Source: a virus
DNA length: 64,000 bases
Reading direction: 5' to 3' (one strand)
IMG/VR virus record: IMGVR_UViG_3300045996_001458
Coordinates: 18,068 to 82,067 of that record
Position numbers and translations under genes: made by a program. Below the pieces are notes generated by a model, which did no database searches, was not told the origin of the DNA, and saw only the letters and a list, made by a program, of their open reading frames with translations. Position 1 is the first letter of the stretch. Each line of letters opens with the position of its first letter. This document shows, piece by piece, positions 54,172 through 63,494 of this stretch.

Positions 54172-54603
54172 CTACTGGTTGTGGATCGTCAGTTCCGCGC
54201 GGACCATCGCCCGATAGAGCGGGGTGTCGTCGCCACGGGACTTGTCGGGCGGGAGCGGTCCGGCGTCGAGGATCCGGGCCGACCAGTGCATCGTCTGGTG
54301 ACGGACGTTGCGGGCGGTTTCCAGCGCCCGCATGGCTCGCATGGCGATACGCCACACCACCGTCTCGGGGTCTTCGTCGCCGGCCTCTACGCGCCATGCG
54401 TCGACCTGCACGATGGGCTTGTACCCGCCGCCTCCCATGGCGCCGAGAGGCGTGGGGAGTTGGAGGGTGACGTAGGGCTCGGTGACGCTTCCCGGCGCGC
54501 GGGTGTAGATGCGCTCTGTCGATCCGAGGGCCTCGACGAACGGCGCGTCGAGGAGGAGGCGGGTCTTGACGGCCAGTGGAACCCAAGGGAGATCCGATTC
54601 CAC
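54172..54603 (-). CDS. Tail terminator/completion protein
   Basis: 143 aa. GTG at 54603. PYVTLQLPTPLGAMGGGGYKPIVQVDAWRVEAGDEDPETVVWRIAMRAMRAL matches the gp17/DUF3168-like tail completion family. Just upstream of the major tail protein in transcription order, as expected. Confidence 0.74.
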   Translation of the reverse strand: MESDLPWVPLAVKTRLLLDAPFVEALGSTERIYTRAPGSVTEPYVTLQLPTPLGAMGGGGYKPIVQVDAWRVEAGDEDPETVVWRIAMRAMRALETARNVRHQTMHWSARILDAGPLPPDKSRGDDTPLYRAMVRAELTIHNQ

Positions 54604-54606
54604 TGC

Positions 54607-54912
54607 TCACCCCTTCGGCTGCCACCCGGTGTAGCGCCCGTGCTGCCGGGCCGCATCGGTGAGTACGGCGTGCGCCGGCGTATCGGACGTGCCGAACTCT
54701 TTCCAGACCGCTTCCGGGTCCGTGTCCTCGACGAACACCCGGTCGCCTTCGTTGCGGACGCCGATACCGTCGCGGTACTCGCCCGTCCGGACAGGAGCGT
54801 TGGCCCGCGCCTCGGTGGCGATCTCCGCCGCGATCTGACGGCGCCGTGGCGTGGACGCCTCGAACGCCTGCCGGATCGCCTCGGTGGGGAACACGGTCAC
54901 CCTGATCGCCAT
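54607..54912 (-). CDS. HK97 gp10-like neck protein
   Basis: 101 aa. ATG at 54912. EAIRQAFEASTPRRRQIAAEIATEARANAPVRTGEYRDGIGVR and FGTSDTPAHAVLTDAARQHG are typical of HK97 gp10-type head-tail connector proteins. Confidence 0.78.
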   Translation of the reverse strand: MAIRVTVFPTEAIRQAFEASTPRRRQIAAEIATEARANAPVRTGEYRDGIGVRNEGDRVFVEDTDPEAVWKEFGTSDTPAHAVLTDAARQHGRYTGWQPKG

Positions 54913-54913
54913 G

Positions 54914-55420
54914 TCAGGCGCTCGTGCCGACGATCAGGATCTTGTAGGTGACCGCCGTGCCCGCGCCCGAGTTGGCCACCCGCAGCAGATCGCCGGTCGC
55001 CGCGGTGACCGCCCAGCCCGCGGTTCCGGGTGCGACGAGGACGGCGCACCCGCCGGGCGGGACGGCGATCGTGTGGGTGGCCGCGCCGAACGGGCCGACG
55101 AACTGGTTGCTGGCCGCAGCGCCGAGGACGACGTTGTTGGTGTTGCCCTCGTCGGCGTACAGGAAGATCGCCTTGATCTTCGCGAACGTCACGGTGCCGC
55201 CGAGGGCGCCGGTGAGGGCGCCCGCAAGGTCGATGTCGGTGGTGGCCGACGCGGCGAGGGTGTTGTTGTCACCCCAGACGAGGTCGGCCTGACCGGCGCC
55301 GGTTCCGCTGGTGAGGGTCTTGGCGTAGGACACGTTCTGTGCAGTGGACGTGCCGCCCAGGTCGGAGGTTCCGGTGAGCAGCGCGTTCACGCCTGCACTG
55401 ATGTTGGTGTAGAGCGCCAT
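54914..55420 (-). CDS. Structural protein (decoration or neck), 168 aa
   Basis: Beta-rich and low in charge (GVNALLTGTSDLGGTSTAQNVSYAKTLTSG, FLYADEGNTNNVVLGAAASNQFVGPF, GGCAVLVAPGTAGWAVTAATGDLLRVAN). Position among the connectors and Thr/Gly-rich composition suggest a virion surface protein. ATG at 55420. Confidence 0.65.
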   Translation of the reverse strand: MALYTNISAGVNALLTGTSDLGGTSTAQNVSYAKTLTSGTGAGQADLVWGDNNTLAASATTDIDLAGALTGALGGTVTFAKIKAIFLYADEGNTNNVVLGAAASNQFVGPFGAATHTIAVPPGGCAVLVAPGTAGWAVTAATGDLLRVANSGAGTAVTYKILIVGTSA

Positions 55421-55450
55421 GTCACGCGACTCCTTGGGAGGCGAGCAGGC

Positions 55451-55810
55451 TCACGCCTGCATGTCGGAGATGAGCCGCGCGGAGGCGGCGAGGAACTTCG
55501 GGTGTCGGGCCGGCCTTCGGGCGACGGCACCGACGATGACGAACTTCTCGCCGGTGGCCTCGTTGACCACGACCGACTTCGCCGTGAGCACGGTCTTGGG
55601 GCCGACGAGGATCGTCCACTGCGAGATGGTGGTGTCCTGGGCCGCGGAGAGTTCCGAGCCCTGCGAGACGTTCGCCACCGGGGACTGGCTAAACCGCGCC
55701 GGCCGGTCCGTCTCCACTGTCGGTGGTCCCGGTCGTTCGTTCCCGCTTTCGGGATCGACCACCGGTGGTCCCGGTGTCGTGATCGTCGCCTTGTCCGGCA
55801 GGTGCGGCAT
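55451..55810 (-). CDS. Head-tail joining protein, 119 aa
   Basis: ATG at 55810 after GGAGGTGGCCG. SQSPVANVSQGSELSAAQDTTISQWTILVGPKTVLTAKSVVVNEATGEKFVIVGAVARRP is a small SH3-like barrel common in head closure proteins. Overlaps the upstream gene by 122 bp in another frame. Confidence 0.7.
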   Translation of the reverse strand: MPHLPDKATITTPGPPVVDPESGNERPGPPTVETDRPARFSQSPVANVSQGSELSAAQDTTISQWTILVGPKTVLTAKSVVVNEATGEKFVIVGAVARRPARHPKFLAASARLISDMQA

Positions 55811-55970
55811 CGGCCACCTCCGGGGTGGAGTCGTCCGGGATGGCGGGCGTGTCGTTCGGGGTGTCGAGGTCCACGGCTCCGTCGCGGAGCAGCTTCTCGG
55901 CGGCCTGGGACTCGCGGGCTGTGTGGTGGACCCGGCCGTCGGCGTCCCTGAGTCGGATGATGTCGGTCAT
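55689..55970 (-). CDS. Small hypothetical virion-region protein, 93 aa
   Basis: ATG at 55970 overlaps the connector stop. MTDIIRLRDADGRVHHTARES then AEKLLRDGAVDLDTPND, with a Gly/Asp/Thr-rich tail. The tail coding part overlaps the head-joining gene by 122 bp; both are accepted because the latter has a strong RBS. Confidence 0.58.
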   Translation of the reverse strand: MTDIIRLRDADGRVHHTARESQAAEKLLRDGAVDLDTPNDTPAIPDDSTPEVADAAPAGQGDDHDTGTTGGRSRKRERTTGTTDSGDGPAGAV

Positions 55971-56362
55971 CAGCAGTCCCCCGCTGGTCGAATGCTGTGC
56001 GGACGTCCGCGGCCTTTGGCGCTGGACGGGGTGAGTTGGTCGACCTGTGCGTCGGTGAGGTCCAGCCCGGCGGCGGAGCGGATGGTCACCGCGTGCTCCG
56101 GGTGGGTTTCGCCGGACACGCCGACGCCGGTGTTGGTGACGGTGATGCATTCCATCGCCAGCCAGCAGCACACTGCTTTGGCGGTGCCGGCTTCGACGAG
56201 GGCGGAGGAGATCCAGGTGTCCAGGCTGGGCAGACGTGCCCGCATGACCGCGGAGACGTCCTCCAACAGCGCCTGACACTGGGCGTCCTCGTCCTCGTCG
56301 AAGCCGGCGGCGCCGAGTCCGAGGCGGATGGCCACGTCCGACGGGAGGGCGTACGTGGCCAT
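55970..56362 (-). CDS. Head-tail connector adaptor (gp15/gp6-like)
   Basis: 130 aa. YALPSDVAIRLGLGAAGFDEDEDAQCQALLEDVSAVMRARLPSLDTW and AKAVCCWLAMECITVTNTGVGVSGETHPEHAVTIRSAAGLDLTDAQVDQL are helical-bundle adaptor features. Follows the capsid genes as usual. Confidence 0.75.
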   Translation of the reverse strand: MATYALPSDVAIRLGLGAAGFDEDEDAQCQALLEDVSAVMRARLPSLDTWISSALVEAGTAKAVCCWLAMECITVTNTGVGVSGETHPEHAVTIRSAAGLDLTDAQVDQLTPSSAKGRGRPHSIRPAGDC

Positions 56363-56365
56363 CGG

Positions 56366-56713
56366 CTACTCCTTCTCGATCAGGCCGCGGTTCTCCAGTT
56401 CGGAGATGAGCGCGCCCTTGGAGTCGAACTTCTCGGTGACGCCCTTGGAGGCGGCGAACTCGATCCACGCCGGTCCGCCGGAGCCGGGCCCGCTACGGGG
56501 TGGCTGCTTGACCACCTCGGCTTGCTCGACCTTGACGGTTCGCGGCGTCTCGGGGATCTCGATCCCGTCGCCCGGCTTGCGGACATCGACTTCGGCCGGG
56601 ACGTCCCACACGTCCGGGTTGGTGATGCGTGCCGCCACCTCGCCGGGTGGGCTGTCGCCCGGCTTGTACCAGGTGCCGTCGAGGTGGACGTGCGTGGTGA
56701 GCTTGCGGACCAT
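56366..56713 (-). CDS. Small structural-region protein, 115 aa
   Basis: ATG at 56713. HVHLDGTWYKPGDSPPGEVAARITNPDVWDV and WIEFAASKGVTEKFDSKGALISELENRGLIE. The C-terminus resembles a HeH/LEM-like helical element seen after capsid genes in actinophages. Confidence 0.65.
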   Translation of the reverse strand: MVRKLTTHVHLDGTWYKPGDSPPGEVAARITNPDVWDVPAEVDVRKPGDGIEIPETPRTVKVEQAEVVKQPPRSGPGSGGPAWIEFAASKGVTEKFDSKGALISELENRGLIEKE

Positions 56714-56723
56714 CGCGCACCTC

Positions 56724-57776
56724 CTACAGGACGTCGGCGACCATCAGGGCGCGCGGGTTGGAGATGACCGGCATGCCGACCGCGTCCACGAAGGTGAATT
56801 CGCGGAACGGCGGGCCCTCCTTGACGATCATGCCCACGATGCCGGGGGCGTCCTCGAAGGACATCTCCGACAGGTTGCTGTTCACCAACTCCAGCGCGGT
56901 GGCCGAGATGCCCCAGGCGGTGTAGCCCAGCGCGCCCGGGGTGGACGGGACGATCATCAGCCGGTCGTCGGCGATGATCGGCGTGGTGGTGCCGTCCACG
57001 TCGACAGCCGCGTCGTAGGTGTTGACCGCCGGGACGCCGTTGGACTCCAGCAGGTTGTTCAGCTCGGTGATCGACACCATCGTGCGGCCCTGGGTCGCCC
57101 CGAACACCGCGTCGATGATCTCCTTGTTGCGGGTCATGAGACGCATTACCCGGTTGGAGGTCCACAGCGCACCGGCCATCGCGCCGCCGTTGGACGTCTT
57201 CCACTGGTCGCACCAGGCGATCAGGTCGGTCAGTACCGTGGCGGTGGTGGTGTTGCTCCACAGGATGGACGGGGCGACGATGTGGCCCTCCGGGGCGCCG
57301 TAGTCGGCCTTCAGGCCTGCGGGCTCGTCGCCGCTGGTGCCGGTGAGCATTGTCAGTTCGAAGTCGGTCAGCACGTCGCCGCGCGCCAACTCCATCCTGT
57401 TGAGGACCTCGCGGGTCAGCCGCTCGGCGTCGTTGTAGATCGCCCGCTCCAGCGCCGCCATCCGGGTACCGCCGGTGCGGGCCATCTGGATCTGCATCCG
57501 CTCGTACTCGCCCATGTTCAGGCTGGACGACAGCGGGGGCAGTCGGACCTTGCCGGTGCGGATGGTGTCGCGCTGCGAGACGTGCAACCGGCCGTCGTAG
57601 GTCCGGAAGCGCGCGACCCGGTTGGTGCGGGTCAGCTCTTCGAGGTCGATCTCGATGTCCTCGAAGTACCGGTTGGGCAGCAGCTGGTCGAGGATGAACC
57701 CGTCGGTGACGGGCACGTCCCGGGTGAAGCTGGTGACGGCGTCGGGGGGGACCGGACCGTCGAAGACGATTGCCAT
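56724..57776 (-). CDS. Major capsid protein (gpE-like)
   Basis: 350 aa. PNRYFEDIEIDLEELTRTNRVARFRTYDGRLHVSQRDTIRTGKVRLPPLSSSLNMGEYERMQIQMA, AGLKADYGAPEGHIVAPSILWSNTTTATVLTDLIAW and PGIVGMIVKEGPPFREFTFVDAVGMPVISNPRALMVADVL match the phage capsid E family. Position and abundance-type codon use fit. Flanked by decoration and scaffold genes. Confidence 0.9.
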   Translation of the reverse strand: MAIVFDGPVPPDAVTSFTRDVPVTDGFILDQLLPNRYFEDIEIDLEELTRTNRVARFRTYDGRLHVSQRDTIRTGKVRLPPLSSSLNMGEYERMQIQMARTGGTRMAALERAIYNDAERLTREVLNRMELARGDVLTDFELTMLTGTSGDEPAGLKADYGAPEGHIVAPSILWSNTTTATVLTDLIAWCDQWKTSNGGAMAGALWTSNRVMRLMTRNKEIIDAVFGATQGRTMVSITELNNLLESNGVPAVNTYDAAVDVDGTTTPIIADDRLMIVPSTPGALGYTAWGISATALELVNSNLSEMSFEDAPGIVGMIVKEGPPFREFTFVDAVGMPVISNPRALMVADVL

Positions 57777-57794
57777 GATCTATGTCCTCTCGGG

Positions 57795-58499
57795 TCAGGC
57801 GGTGAAGTGGACGAGCTTGAGGTCGGCCTGGCCGTTCGCGTCGAGCGTGAACGGCAACCGCGACAGCTTCACGAAGCCGTGCACGAACAGCGCGCCGCCC
57901 GCGTCCTTCGTGGTGTCCAGGAGGTTCGGGACCTTGACGTAGCCGAACAGCAGGCCGGCGCAGGTCTCCAGGCCGCCCGTACCCTCGGTGCCGCCCGCGG
58001 TGGTGGTGGCGACGACGACGGTGCCGGTGCCGCCGGTGGGGGTGGTGGTCATCGCCGCGACGTTGGTGTCGGCCAGGGTGCCGCCGAACGTCACAGTCCA
58101 CGGGCCGCCCGCCGAGCCGGTGACGGTGACGTCCCCCGGAGCGATGTTCGACAGGTTCTCCAAGGCGGTCTGCACTTCGGCCGCCGTGGCCTGGTCGTCC
58201 AGGGACGCGGTGGTCTGGCCGTTCCACGTGATCGTGAAGCTGGTGAGACCGGAGCCGCCGACGGTGAGGGTCTGCACCTCGTCGGTGACGCTGTACGGCC
58301 CGTACAGCCCGGTCGCCGTGATCTTCGCCAGCGGGGTGCCGGACGGGATGTAGCCGTTGGGGTAGTGGACGCCTGCGGTGAACGCGCTGATGTCCAGAAC
58401 GATCGACGGGTTGTCGCCGGGGCCGGTGCCGTGGGGGCCGAGGAGCCAGTCGCGCTTCTCGACCTCGTAGTCGGTCCAGGCGACCGCGATGTCGGTCAT
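57795..58499 (-). CDS. Head decoration protein with Ig-like insert
   Basis: 234 aa. N- and C-terminal parts (DWLLGPHGTGPGDNPSIVLDISAFTAGVHYPNGYIPSGTPLAKITATGLYGPY and GLLFGYVKVPNLLDTTKDAGGALFVHGFVKLSRLPF) are lambda gpD/decoration-like; the middle, Thr/Gly-rich (TSFTITWNGQTTASLDDQATAAEVQTALENLSN ... VTVTGSAGGPWTVTFGGT), is a beta-sandwich insert that could be displayed on the capsid surface. Confidence 0.78.
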   Translation of the reverse strand: MTDIAVAWTDYEVEKRDWLLGPHGTGPGDNPSIVLDISAFTAGVHYPNGYIPSGTPLAKITATGLYGPYSVTDEVQTLTVGGSGLTSFTITWNGQTTASLDDQATAAEVQTALENLSNIAPGDVTVTGSAGGPWTVTFGGTLADTNVAAMTTTPTGGTGTVVVATTTAGGTEGTGGLETCAGLLFGYVKVPNLLDTTKDAGGALFVHGFVKLSRLPFTLDANGQADLKLVHFTA

Positions 58500-58510
58500 G
58501 GGTGTGCCTT

Positions 58511-59131
58511 TCAGGAATGGGCCGGGGGCTTCGCGAAGCGCCTCTGCGCCTCGGCCTTGCCCGCGTCACGACCCGGGGTGCGTGAGGGTTGGTGCAATCC
58601 CTGCCCCGGAAGGGGTGCAGGTCGCGTGTCCGCCTTGACGAGATACGGCTTGGCCGTGGCGAGTTCGGCGATCAGCGCCTTCACGGCCGCGTCGTCGACA
58701 TCGCCGTTGTCGTCGACCTTCACGCCGGCGAGCTGGTCACGGAGCTGGATCACCGCGTCGGCCGGGTCGTTGAACCCGGCGTGTGCCGCCGCGGCCTTGA
58801 CCTCTGCCCCGACCAGTCGGGCGTTGGTCTTCGAGGTGACGTCGGCGCGAGCCGCGGCATCCGCGGCCTTGACGGCCTTCTCCAACTCGGTGGCGTTCTC
58901 CTCCTGGAGCTTGTCGAACTCCGCGGCCTTGGCCTTCAGGTCGTCGTAGCCGTCGTACTTGGCCTGGAGTCGCCGCTTCTCTTCGGCGAACTTCCGGTTC
59001 ACCTCGTCCTGCGTGAACACCTTCGCCGTGGACGGTTCGGTCTTCACGAGGTCCGGCGGAGCGGCCGGCGGTCCGGGGACCGGGGGCGTTACCGAGACAG
59101 GAGTGGGCTGGACTTCCTGGGGCTGGGTCAC
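58511..59131 (-). CDS. Scaffolding protein
   Basis: 206 aa. Pro-rich N-terminus, then a long charged helix (VNRKFAEEKRRLQAKYDGYDDLKAKAAEFDKLQEENATELEKAVKAADAA) and a Gly/Asp C-terminal part with KPYLVKADTRPAPLPGQGLHQPSRTPG. Coiled-coil and capsid-adjacent position are typical scaffold features. Confidence 0.82.
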   Translation of the reverse strand: MTQPQEVQPTPVSVTPPVPGPPAAPPDLVKTEPSTAKVFTQDEVNRKFAEEKRRLQAKYDGYDDLKAKAAEFDKLQEENATELEKAVKAADAAARADVTSKTNARLVGAEVKAAAAHAGFNDPADAVIQLRDQLAGVKVDDNGDVDDAAVKALIAELATAKPYLVKADTRPAPLPGQGLHQPSRTPGRDAGKAEAQRRFAKPPAHS

Positions 59132-59229
59132 TGCATCCTCCGAAAGGGAGTACCGACGAGAAATCCCGGGGTCCTGGGAGCGCCGTCGTCGTGCGACGCA
59201 CCTGCCATGGGCAGGCCCCCACCGGTAGG

Positions 59230-60270
59230 TCAGATCAGGTAGCCGTACCGACGGAGGAGCCGGACGGCGTCCTCGCGGTTCTCGGCGAGTTCGTAGATGG
59301 ACTCGGGCATGAGCCGCGGAGTGGTCGCGCGCCTGTACCTCTGTCCGATCGGGCGGGCCAGTCCGCGGTCGGCCAGACGTTTGCCTGCCAGGCCGCGGAC
59401 GGTTGTGCCCTCGTTGGTGACGTACACCTGCTGCCCGAACACTTCGATGCGCTGAAGTCGCCCGATGTCGCGTCCTTCCCGGATCGCCTGGGCTTCCTCG
59501 TTGGTCAGTCGGGCGCCGGCAGGTGTGAGGCCGTTTGCCCCGCGGCGAGCGTTGACGACCTGGTTGATGTCGGCGCCGTCCCGGATGGCCTGCGCTCCGG
59601 CTTTGGTGAACAGTCGGTCCTGCTCCTCGGCGGCCAGCCCGGCGAAGTACTTCTTCGGGTTGACCGTCCAGTCGTTGGCGTCCTCGCCCGCCGGAATGTG
59701 GATACAGTCACATCGGCGATGCCGGTCGAACGCGTGCTGTGAGCGGTACTTGCGGCCGGCCAGCACGGCGCAGCGTGCACAGGACTTGCCCTTGAGCATC
59801 CGCACGTACCAGAGGGCCGAGCGCCGGGCCTGCATCCCTGTCTGCACTGACGACCGCGCCGTGTCGGTGATGCCGGTTTTGACAATGCTGTTCGCGACGA
59901 AGTCGAAGTGCGAAGCCCAGTCGACGCCGGGTTCACGAAGCGAGTTGGGGGCGAAAACGAGGCTCTGCAACCAGCTCCCGCCACCGTCGCCCTGATCCGC
60001 CCAGGCCGTCGGAACCACAAGGGAATCTGCGGATGGGTCCAGTCCGCCCTCTTCGAGGACGTCGTTGAGGTACGGGTCGGCCATCGTCGCGACCCCGACC
60101 TGAAGCGCCAAGAGCCGATCGCCGATGGACTGCACCGCGTCCCGCCACGCCTCAGGGGATGAGTAGCCGCGGCGGAGAACCTGTGCCAGTAGCGCCAAGG
60201 CCTCCACGACGGCCTCGTCCACCAGGGCGCCGTACGTTTCGCCGACCTCAGCTACGGAGGATGGGAGCAT
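59230..60270 (-). CDS. MuF-like capsid assembly protein
   Basis: 346 aa. ATG at 60270 overlaps the portal stop. Helical N-terminal half; YVRMLKGKSCARCAVLAGRKYRSQHAFDRHRRCDCIHIPAGE is the Cys/His core of phage MuF-type proteins, with FAGLAAEEQDRLF after it. MuF proteins are packaged with or near the portal and help head maturation. Confidence 0.82.
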   Translation of the reverse strand: MLPSSVAEVGETYGALVDEAVVEALALLAQVLRRGYSSPEAWRDAVQSIGDRLLALQVGVATMADPYLNDVLEEGGLDPSADSLVVPTAWADQGDGGGSWLQSLVFAPNSLREPGVDWASHFDFVANSIVKTGITDTARSSVQTGMQARRSALWYVRMLKGKSCARCAVLAGRKYRSQHAFDRHRRCDCIHIPAGEDANDWTVNPKKYFAGLAAEEQDRLFTKAGAQAIRDGADINQVVNARRGANGLTPAGARLTNEEAQAIREGRDIGRLQRIEVFGQQVYVTNEGTTVRGLAGKRLADRGLARPIGQRYRRATTPRLMPESIYELAENREDAVRLLRRYGYLI

Positions 60271-61699
60271 TGGGCACCTGATCCGGGGGCACGGTCGCGT
60301 CGAAGTCACGAAGCGACTGGGCCGCCGTCACACCACGGGTTCGCATCCGCTCACGCAGACCCTTCTTGGTCTGCTCCGAGTAGCCGAGGTCCACCCACGC
60401 CTGCTCGGCATCGATGACACCGCCGCCGACGCCCTTCACCGCGGCATCCATCTTGGACGCCATCGTCGGGGTGGCGGCGTTGCGCCACTTCGACTCCATG
60501 CCGGAAATCTCCGCCGGGTCCTTGCCGAGGATCGCCCACTGGATGCGGCCGGCGCGTTCCCACGCCCCGCCGTACCACAGTTGCCTCTTCTCGGCACGCA
60601 ACACCAGCCGCTCCAGGGAGAACTGGATCGCCTCGGCCGAAGCCGGATTGTCGCTCGCGTACCCCATGTACAGCGGGGGCAGGCCGTACTTGGATGCCGC
60701 GACCTGGGCCAGGGTCTTCAGCGACTCGTGGAAGTTCCGCAGGTCGGAGGCGGGGAACTGTCCGACCTTGGTCTCCGGAGTCGACTCCCCGCGCTTGTCG
60801 TTCGCCGCGTGCGGGATGGCCCACACGTCGCCCATGGCGATCTTCCACAAGGGGATCGGCTTGTCGTTCTCGTCGACAAAGTCCTTCTGCGTCGCCCCCA
60901 CGACCCACTTGCGGCCGACCGCATGGTGCTCGACCGCGGCCATCATGTTCGTGGCGATCTGGTTCGCGCCGTCCAGCGTCGGCTTGAGCTGGAGCAGGTC
61001 GGACGTCCCGTAGCCGCGGGTCGGGTTGGTGAGCATCGGCACGAACGGGACGCTCGGCAACGACGGGTCCTCGGCGATCACACGTGACCAGTCGCCGAGC
61101 GGCTCGACCTCCTCCAACTTGCCCTGATCGTCCAACTCGAACACCCGGCATCGGCCCGGACGGCGGTCGGTGAGGGTCGGCACTTCGGGTATGTACAGGG
61201 CCGCGTGCTTCTGCCCGTGCCCGTCCAGATCCTCGGTCCACTGCTTCATGCCCACCAGCGGCTGCCGGGTCCGCGGGTCCAGCTCGACGGCGACCTGATC
61301 GCAGTACTCGGTGGTCACCATCGGCGAGCCGCCGGGACCATCGGGTCCGACCATCAGGAAATGCAGGCCGGCCACGCTGGATGCCTTGTGCGCCTCGTCG
61401 CTGGCCACCGCGAGGTCGTTGTCGTTCCAGGACTTGACCAGCTCGTCCACCGGCAGCTCGCCGGACAGGAAGCTCTCCAGCCGCAGCCGTTCGATCACCG
61501 ACTCGATGACCAAGTCCGACCACGGCAGTAGCAGGGCGGGGAACCGGTTGTCCTGCTCCGCGATGATTCGCGCGACGTACACGAGATCCTGTTCCAGGTT
61601 CATGTACTGCCACCACAGCAACGCCGAGCGGCGCTGGTGCTCGGCCCGCGCCGTCAACCTGGCCAGCCACTGTTCCGGCGTGAGGTCGGAGAGCTTCAC
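60248..61699 (-). CDS. Portal protein
   Basis: 483 aa. GTG at 61699 after GAGGAGGTC. LARLTARAEHQRRSALLWWQYMNLEQDLVYVARI, LLPWSDLVIESVIERLRLESF, TNPTRGYGTSDLLQLKPTLDGANQIATNMMAAVEHHAVGRKWVVGA and KYGLPPLYMGYASDNPASAEAIQFSLERLVLRAEKRQ are portal (SPP1 gp6-like) features. Forms the 12-subunit DNA entry ring. Confidence 0.9.
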   Translation of the reverse strand: MKLSDLTPEQWLARLTARAEHQRRSALLWWQYMNLEQDLVYVARIIAEQDNRFPALLLPWSDLVIESVIERLRLESFLSGELPVDELVKSWNDNDLAVASDEAHKASSVAGLHFLMVGPDGPGGSPMVTTEYCDQVAVELDPRTRQPLVGMKQWTEDLDGHGQKHAALYIPEVPTLTDRRPGRCRVFELDDQGKLEEVEPLGDWSRVIAEDPSLPSVPFVPMLTNPTRGYGTSDLLQLKPTLDGANQIATNMMAAVEHHAVGRKWVVGATQKDFVDENDKPIPLWKIAMGDVWAIPHAANDKRGESTPETKVGQFPASDLRNFHESLKTLAQVAASKYGLPPLYMGYASDNPASAEAIQFSLERLVLRAEKRQLWYGGAWERAGRIQWAILGKDPAEISGMESKWRNAATPTMASKMDAAVKGVGGGVIDAEQAWVDLGYSEQTKKGLRERMRTRGVTAAQSLRDFDATVPPDQVPNAPILRS

Positions 61700-61709
61700 C
61701 CAGACCTCC

Positions 61710-63494
61710 TCACCTGCTGGACACGACGATCTTTCGTCGCGGCGTCTCGTCGGACTGCTCGGGTAGTGGGTCGCGCTTCCAGGCGTTGACTGCCATGGCC
61801 GCGGCGGGGACGGCGTCGATGCGTGATCCGCCCTTGTCACGGTTGGGTTTCACCGGCCGGATCAAGTCGGGGTTCATCTTCGAGCGGGCGACCTCGACGG
61901 ACTCGAAGCAGAACCGGGCGACCGGGTTGCCGTGGGTCAGGAGCAGCTCGTCCTTGACCAGGCCCATCAGGTCGGTCATGCCCGGGCTGATGCGCTGGAA
62001 GGTCTGGTTGTAGGAATCGATCTCCCACACCCCCGTGCGCTTCTCGACCTCTTGGATCACCGGCTCCATGGACCACTGGTCGGCATCGACGGCGCGGATG
62101 TCGAAGTCTCGGGCGTCCTGCTCGATGCGGTCGTAGACCCGGCCGTAGTCGACGACGTTGCCCTCGGTTACTTCGATCCAGCCCTGCTTGGCCCAGCGGG
62201 AGAACTTGTCCTCGTTGTGCTTGTCCAAGGCGGGCAGTGCGGACTCCGGAAGCCAGAAGCGCCAGAGGGCGTGTATCCACTGTTCTTCCGGAACGAGGAG
62301 GCACCAGGCGGTGAGGTCGAACTTCGCGGACAGGTCGAGGCCGGCCCACGCGACCTTCCCGACAAGGCCGGCGCGGTGGTAGTCGGGGGTGAGCCACAGG
62401 TCCCCGGCGGAGTCGTCGTAGAGGTGCATCGGCATCCACCGGTGCACCTGCGCTACGCGCTGGTTGCCCTGGAACTGCTTGAACCCGTTCTCCTTCGAGG
62501 GCTCGTTGCGGGCCTCCAGCGCCTGCCTGCGCATCGCGTCGCGCGACTTGAACTGGTCCAGGGCAGGGTTCGACCATTTCCAGTTCGCCTCGTCGAAGAC
62601 GTCCGTGGAGATCGGTAGGTGCGGGTGACCGGCGAATGTGCGCCGAATGCCTTCCAACTGCTCGTCGGTGGACGGGATCTTCCTGACGAAGCTGAACGCG
62701 TGCGGCGCGCGGGTCGGGTCCTCCTGGACCCGCTCCGCCTCGTCGATCAGGTCGGCGCCGAACGATGCGGGGTCGTTGGTTTCGGTCGTGGTCGCCAGCA
62801 TCAACTCTTGGAGACGCGTGCCGGCGGCGGTCGTCATGGCTTCCCACAGCGAACCGTCGGGCTGCGACAGCACCTCATCCAGGTTGAACCCGTGCGGGTT
62901 GTGCCCTAGCTCGCCCTCCGCGTCCGCGGTGAGGATCTCGTAGTGCGATCCGGTCTTCTCGTCGACCAGCCGGCGGGCGTTCTTGATGTGCTTGAGCCGC
63001 TTCGACAGCACCGGCGACAACTGCACCATCCGCAGCGCGGGCTCGAACACCTTCCCCGCCTGTTTGGTGTCTTTCGCCGCGCAATAGACCTCGGCGGAGT
63101 CCTCGTCGTCGCCGACCAGCATGTACAGCTGGATGCCCGCGGCCAACTCCGACTTGCCGTTCTTCCTCGCCACCACGATGTAGGCGATGCGGTAGCGGCG
63201 GGCGTAGCACTTCCACTCGTGCGACCACTGGACCTCACCGAAGAGGGGTCGGACGATCTCGTACTCCTGCCAGTCCAGCAGGACGAACGCCGTTCTCTTC
63301 AGTGGCCCCTTGATGTGGACGAGCAGTTCGCGGAAGAACGCCACCACCCGGTCGGCTCGCGGCTTGCAGTAGTGGGCGCCGTACTTCTCGCACGTCTCAC
63401 CGCGGAACCGGTACAGGCACAAATCGCCGGAGTCGTCGTCCGGTCGCCATCGGTCGTCGAGGTCAACCGGAGAGGAGGTCGGCTCCTGGTTCAC
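61710..63494 (-). CDS. terL: Terminase large subunit
   Basis: 594 aa. ATPase part: Walker A-like ARKNGKSELAAG and Walker B GFNLDEVL; nuclease part: WAGLDLSAKFDLTAW, AVDADQW and the late acidic DKGGSRIDAVPAAAMAVNAW. GTG at 63494 overlaps the small terminase gene by 32 bp. Pumps DNA into the procapsid and cuts it. Confidence 0.93.
   Translation of the reverse strand: MNQEPTSSPVDLDDRWRPDDDSGDLCLYRFRGETCEKYGAHYCKPRADRVVAFFRELLVHIKGPLKRTAFVLLDWQEYEIVRPLFGEVQWSHEWKCYARRYRIAYIVVARKNGKSELAAGIQLYMLVGDDEDSAEVYCAAKDTKQAGKVFEPALRMVQLSPVLSKRLKHIKNARRLVDEKTGSHYEILTADAEGELGHNPHGFNLDEVLSQPDGSLWEAMTTAAGTRLQELMLATTTETNDPASFGADLIDEAERVQEDPTRAPHAFSFVRKIPSTDEQLEGIRRTFAGHPHLPISTDVFDEANWKWSNPALDQFKSRDAMRRQALEARNEPSKENGFKQFQGNQRVAQVHRWMPMHLYDDSAGDLWLTPDYHRAGLVGKVAWAGLDLSAKFDLTAWCLLVPEEQWIHALWRFWLPESALPALDKHNEDKFSRWAKQGWIEVTEGNVVDYGRVYDRIEQDARDFDIRAVDADQWSMEPVIQEVEKRTGVWEIDSYNQTFQRISPGMTDLMGLVKDELLLTHGNPVARFCFESVEVARSKMNPDLIRPVKPNRDKGGSRIDAVPAAAMAVNAWKRDPLPEQSDETPRRKIVVSSR

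Noticed and set aside
56328-58949. Very long open frame on the plus strand opposite the capsid genes
   Set aside because: Antisense shadow caused by high third-position GC of the minus-strand capsid, decoration and scaffold genes, which have clear homology and RBSs.
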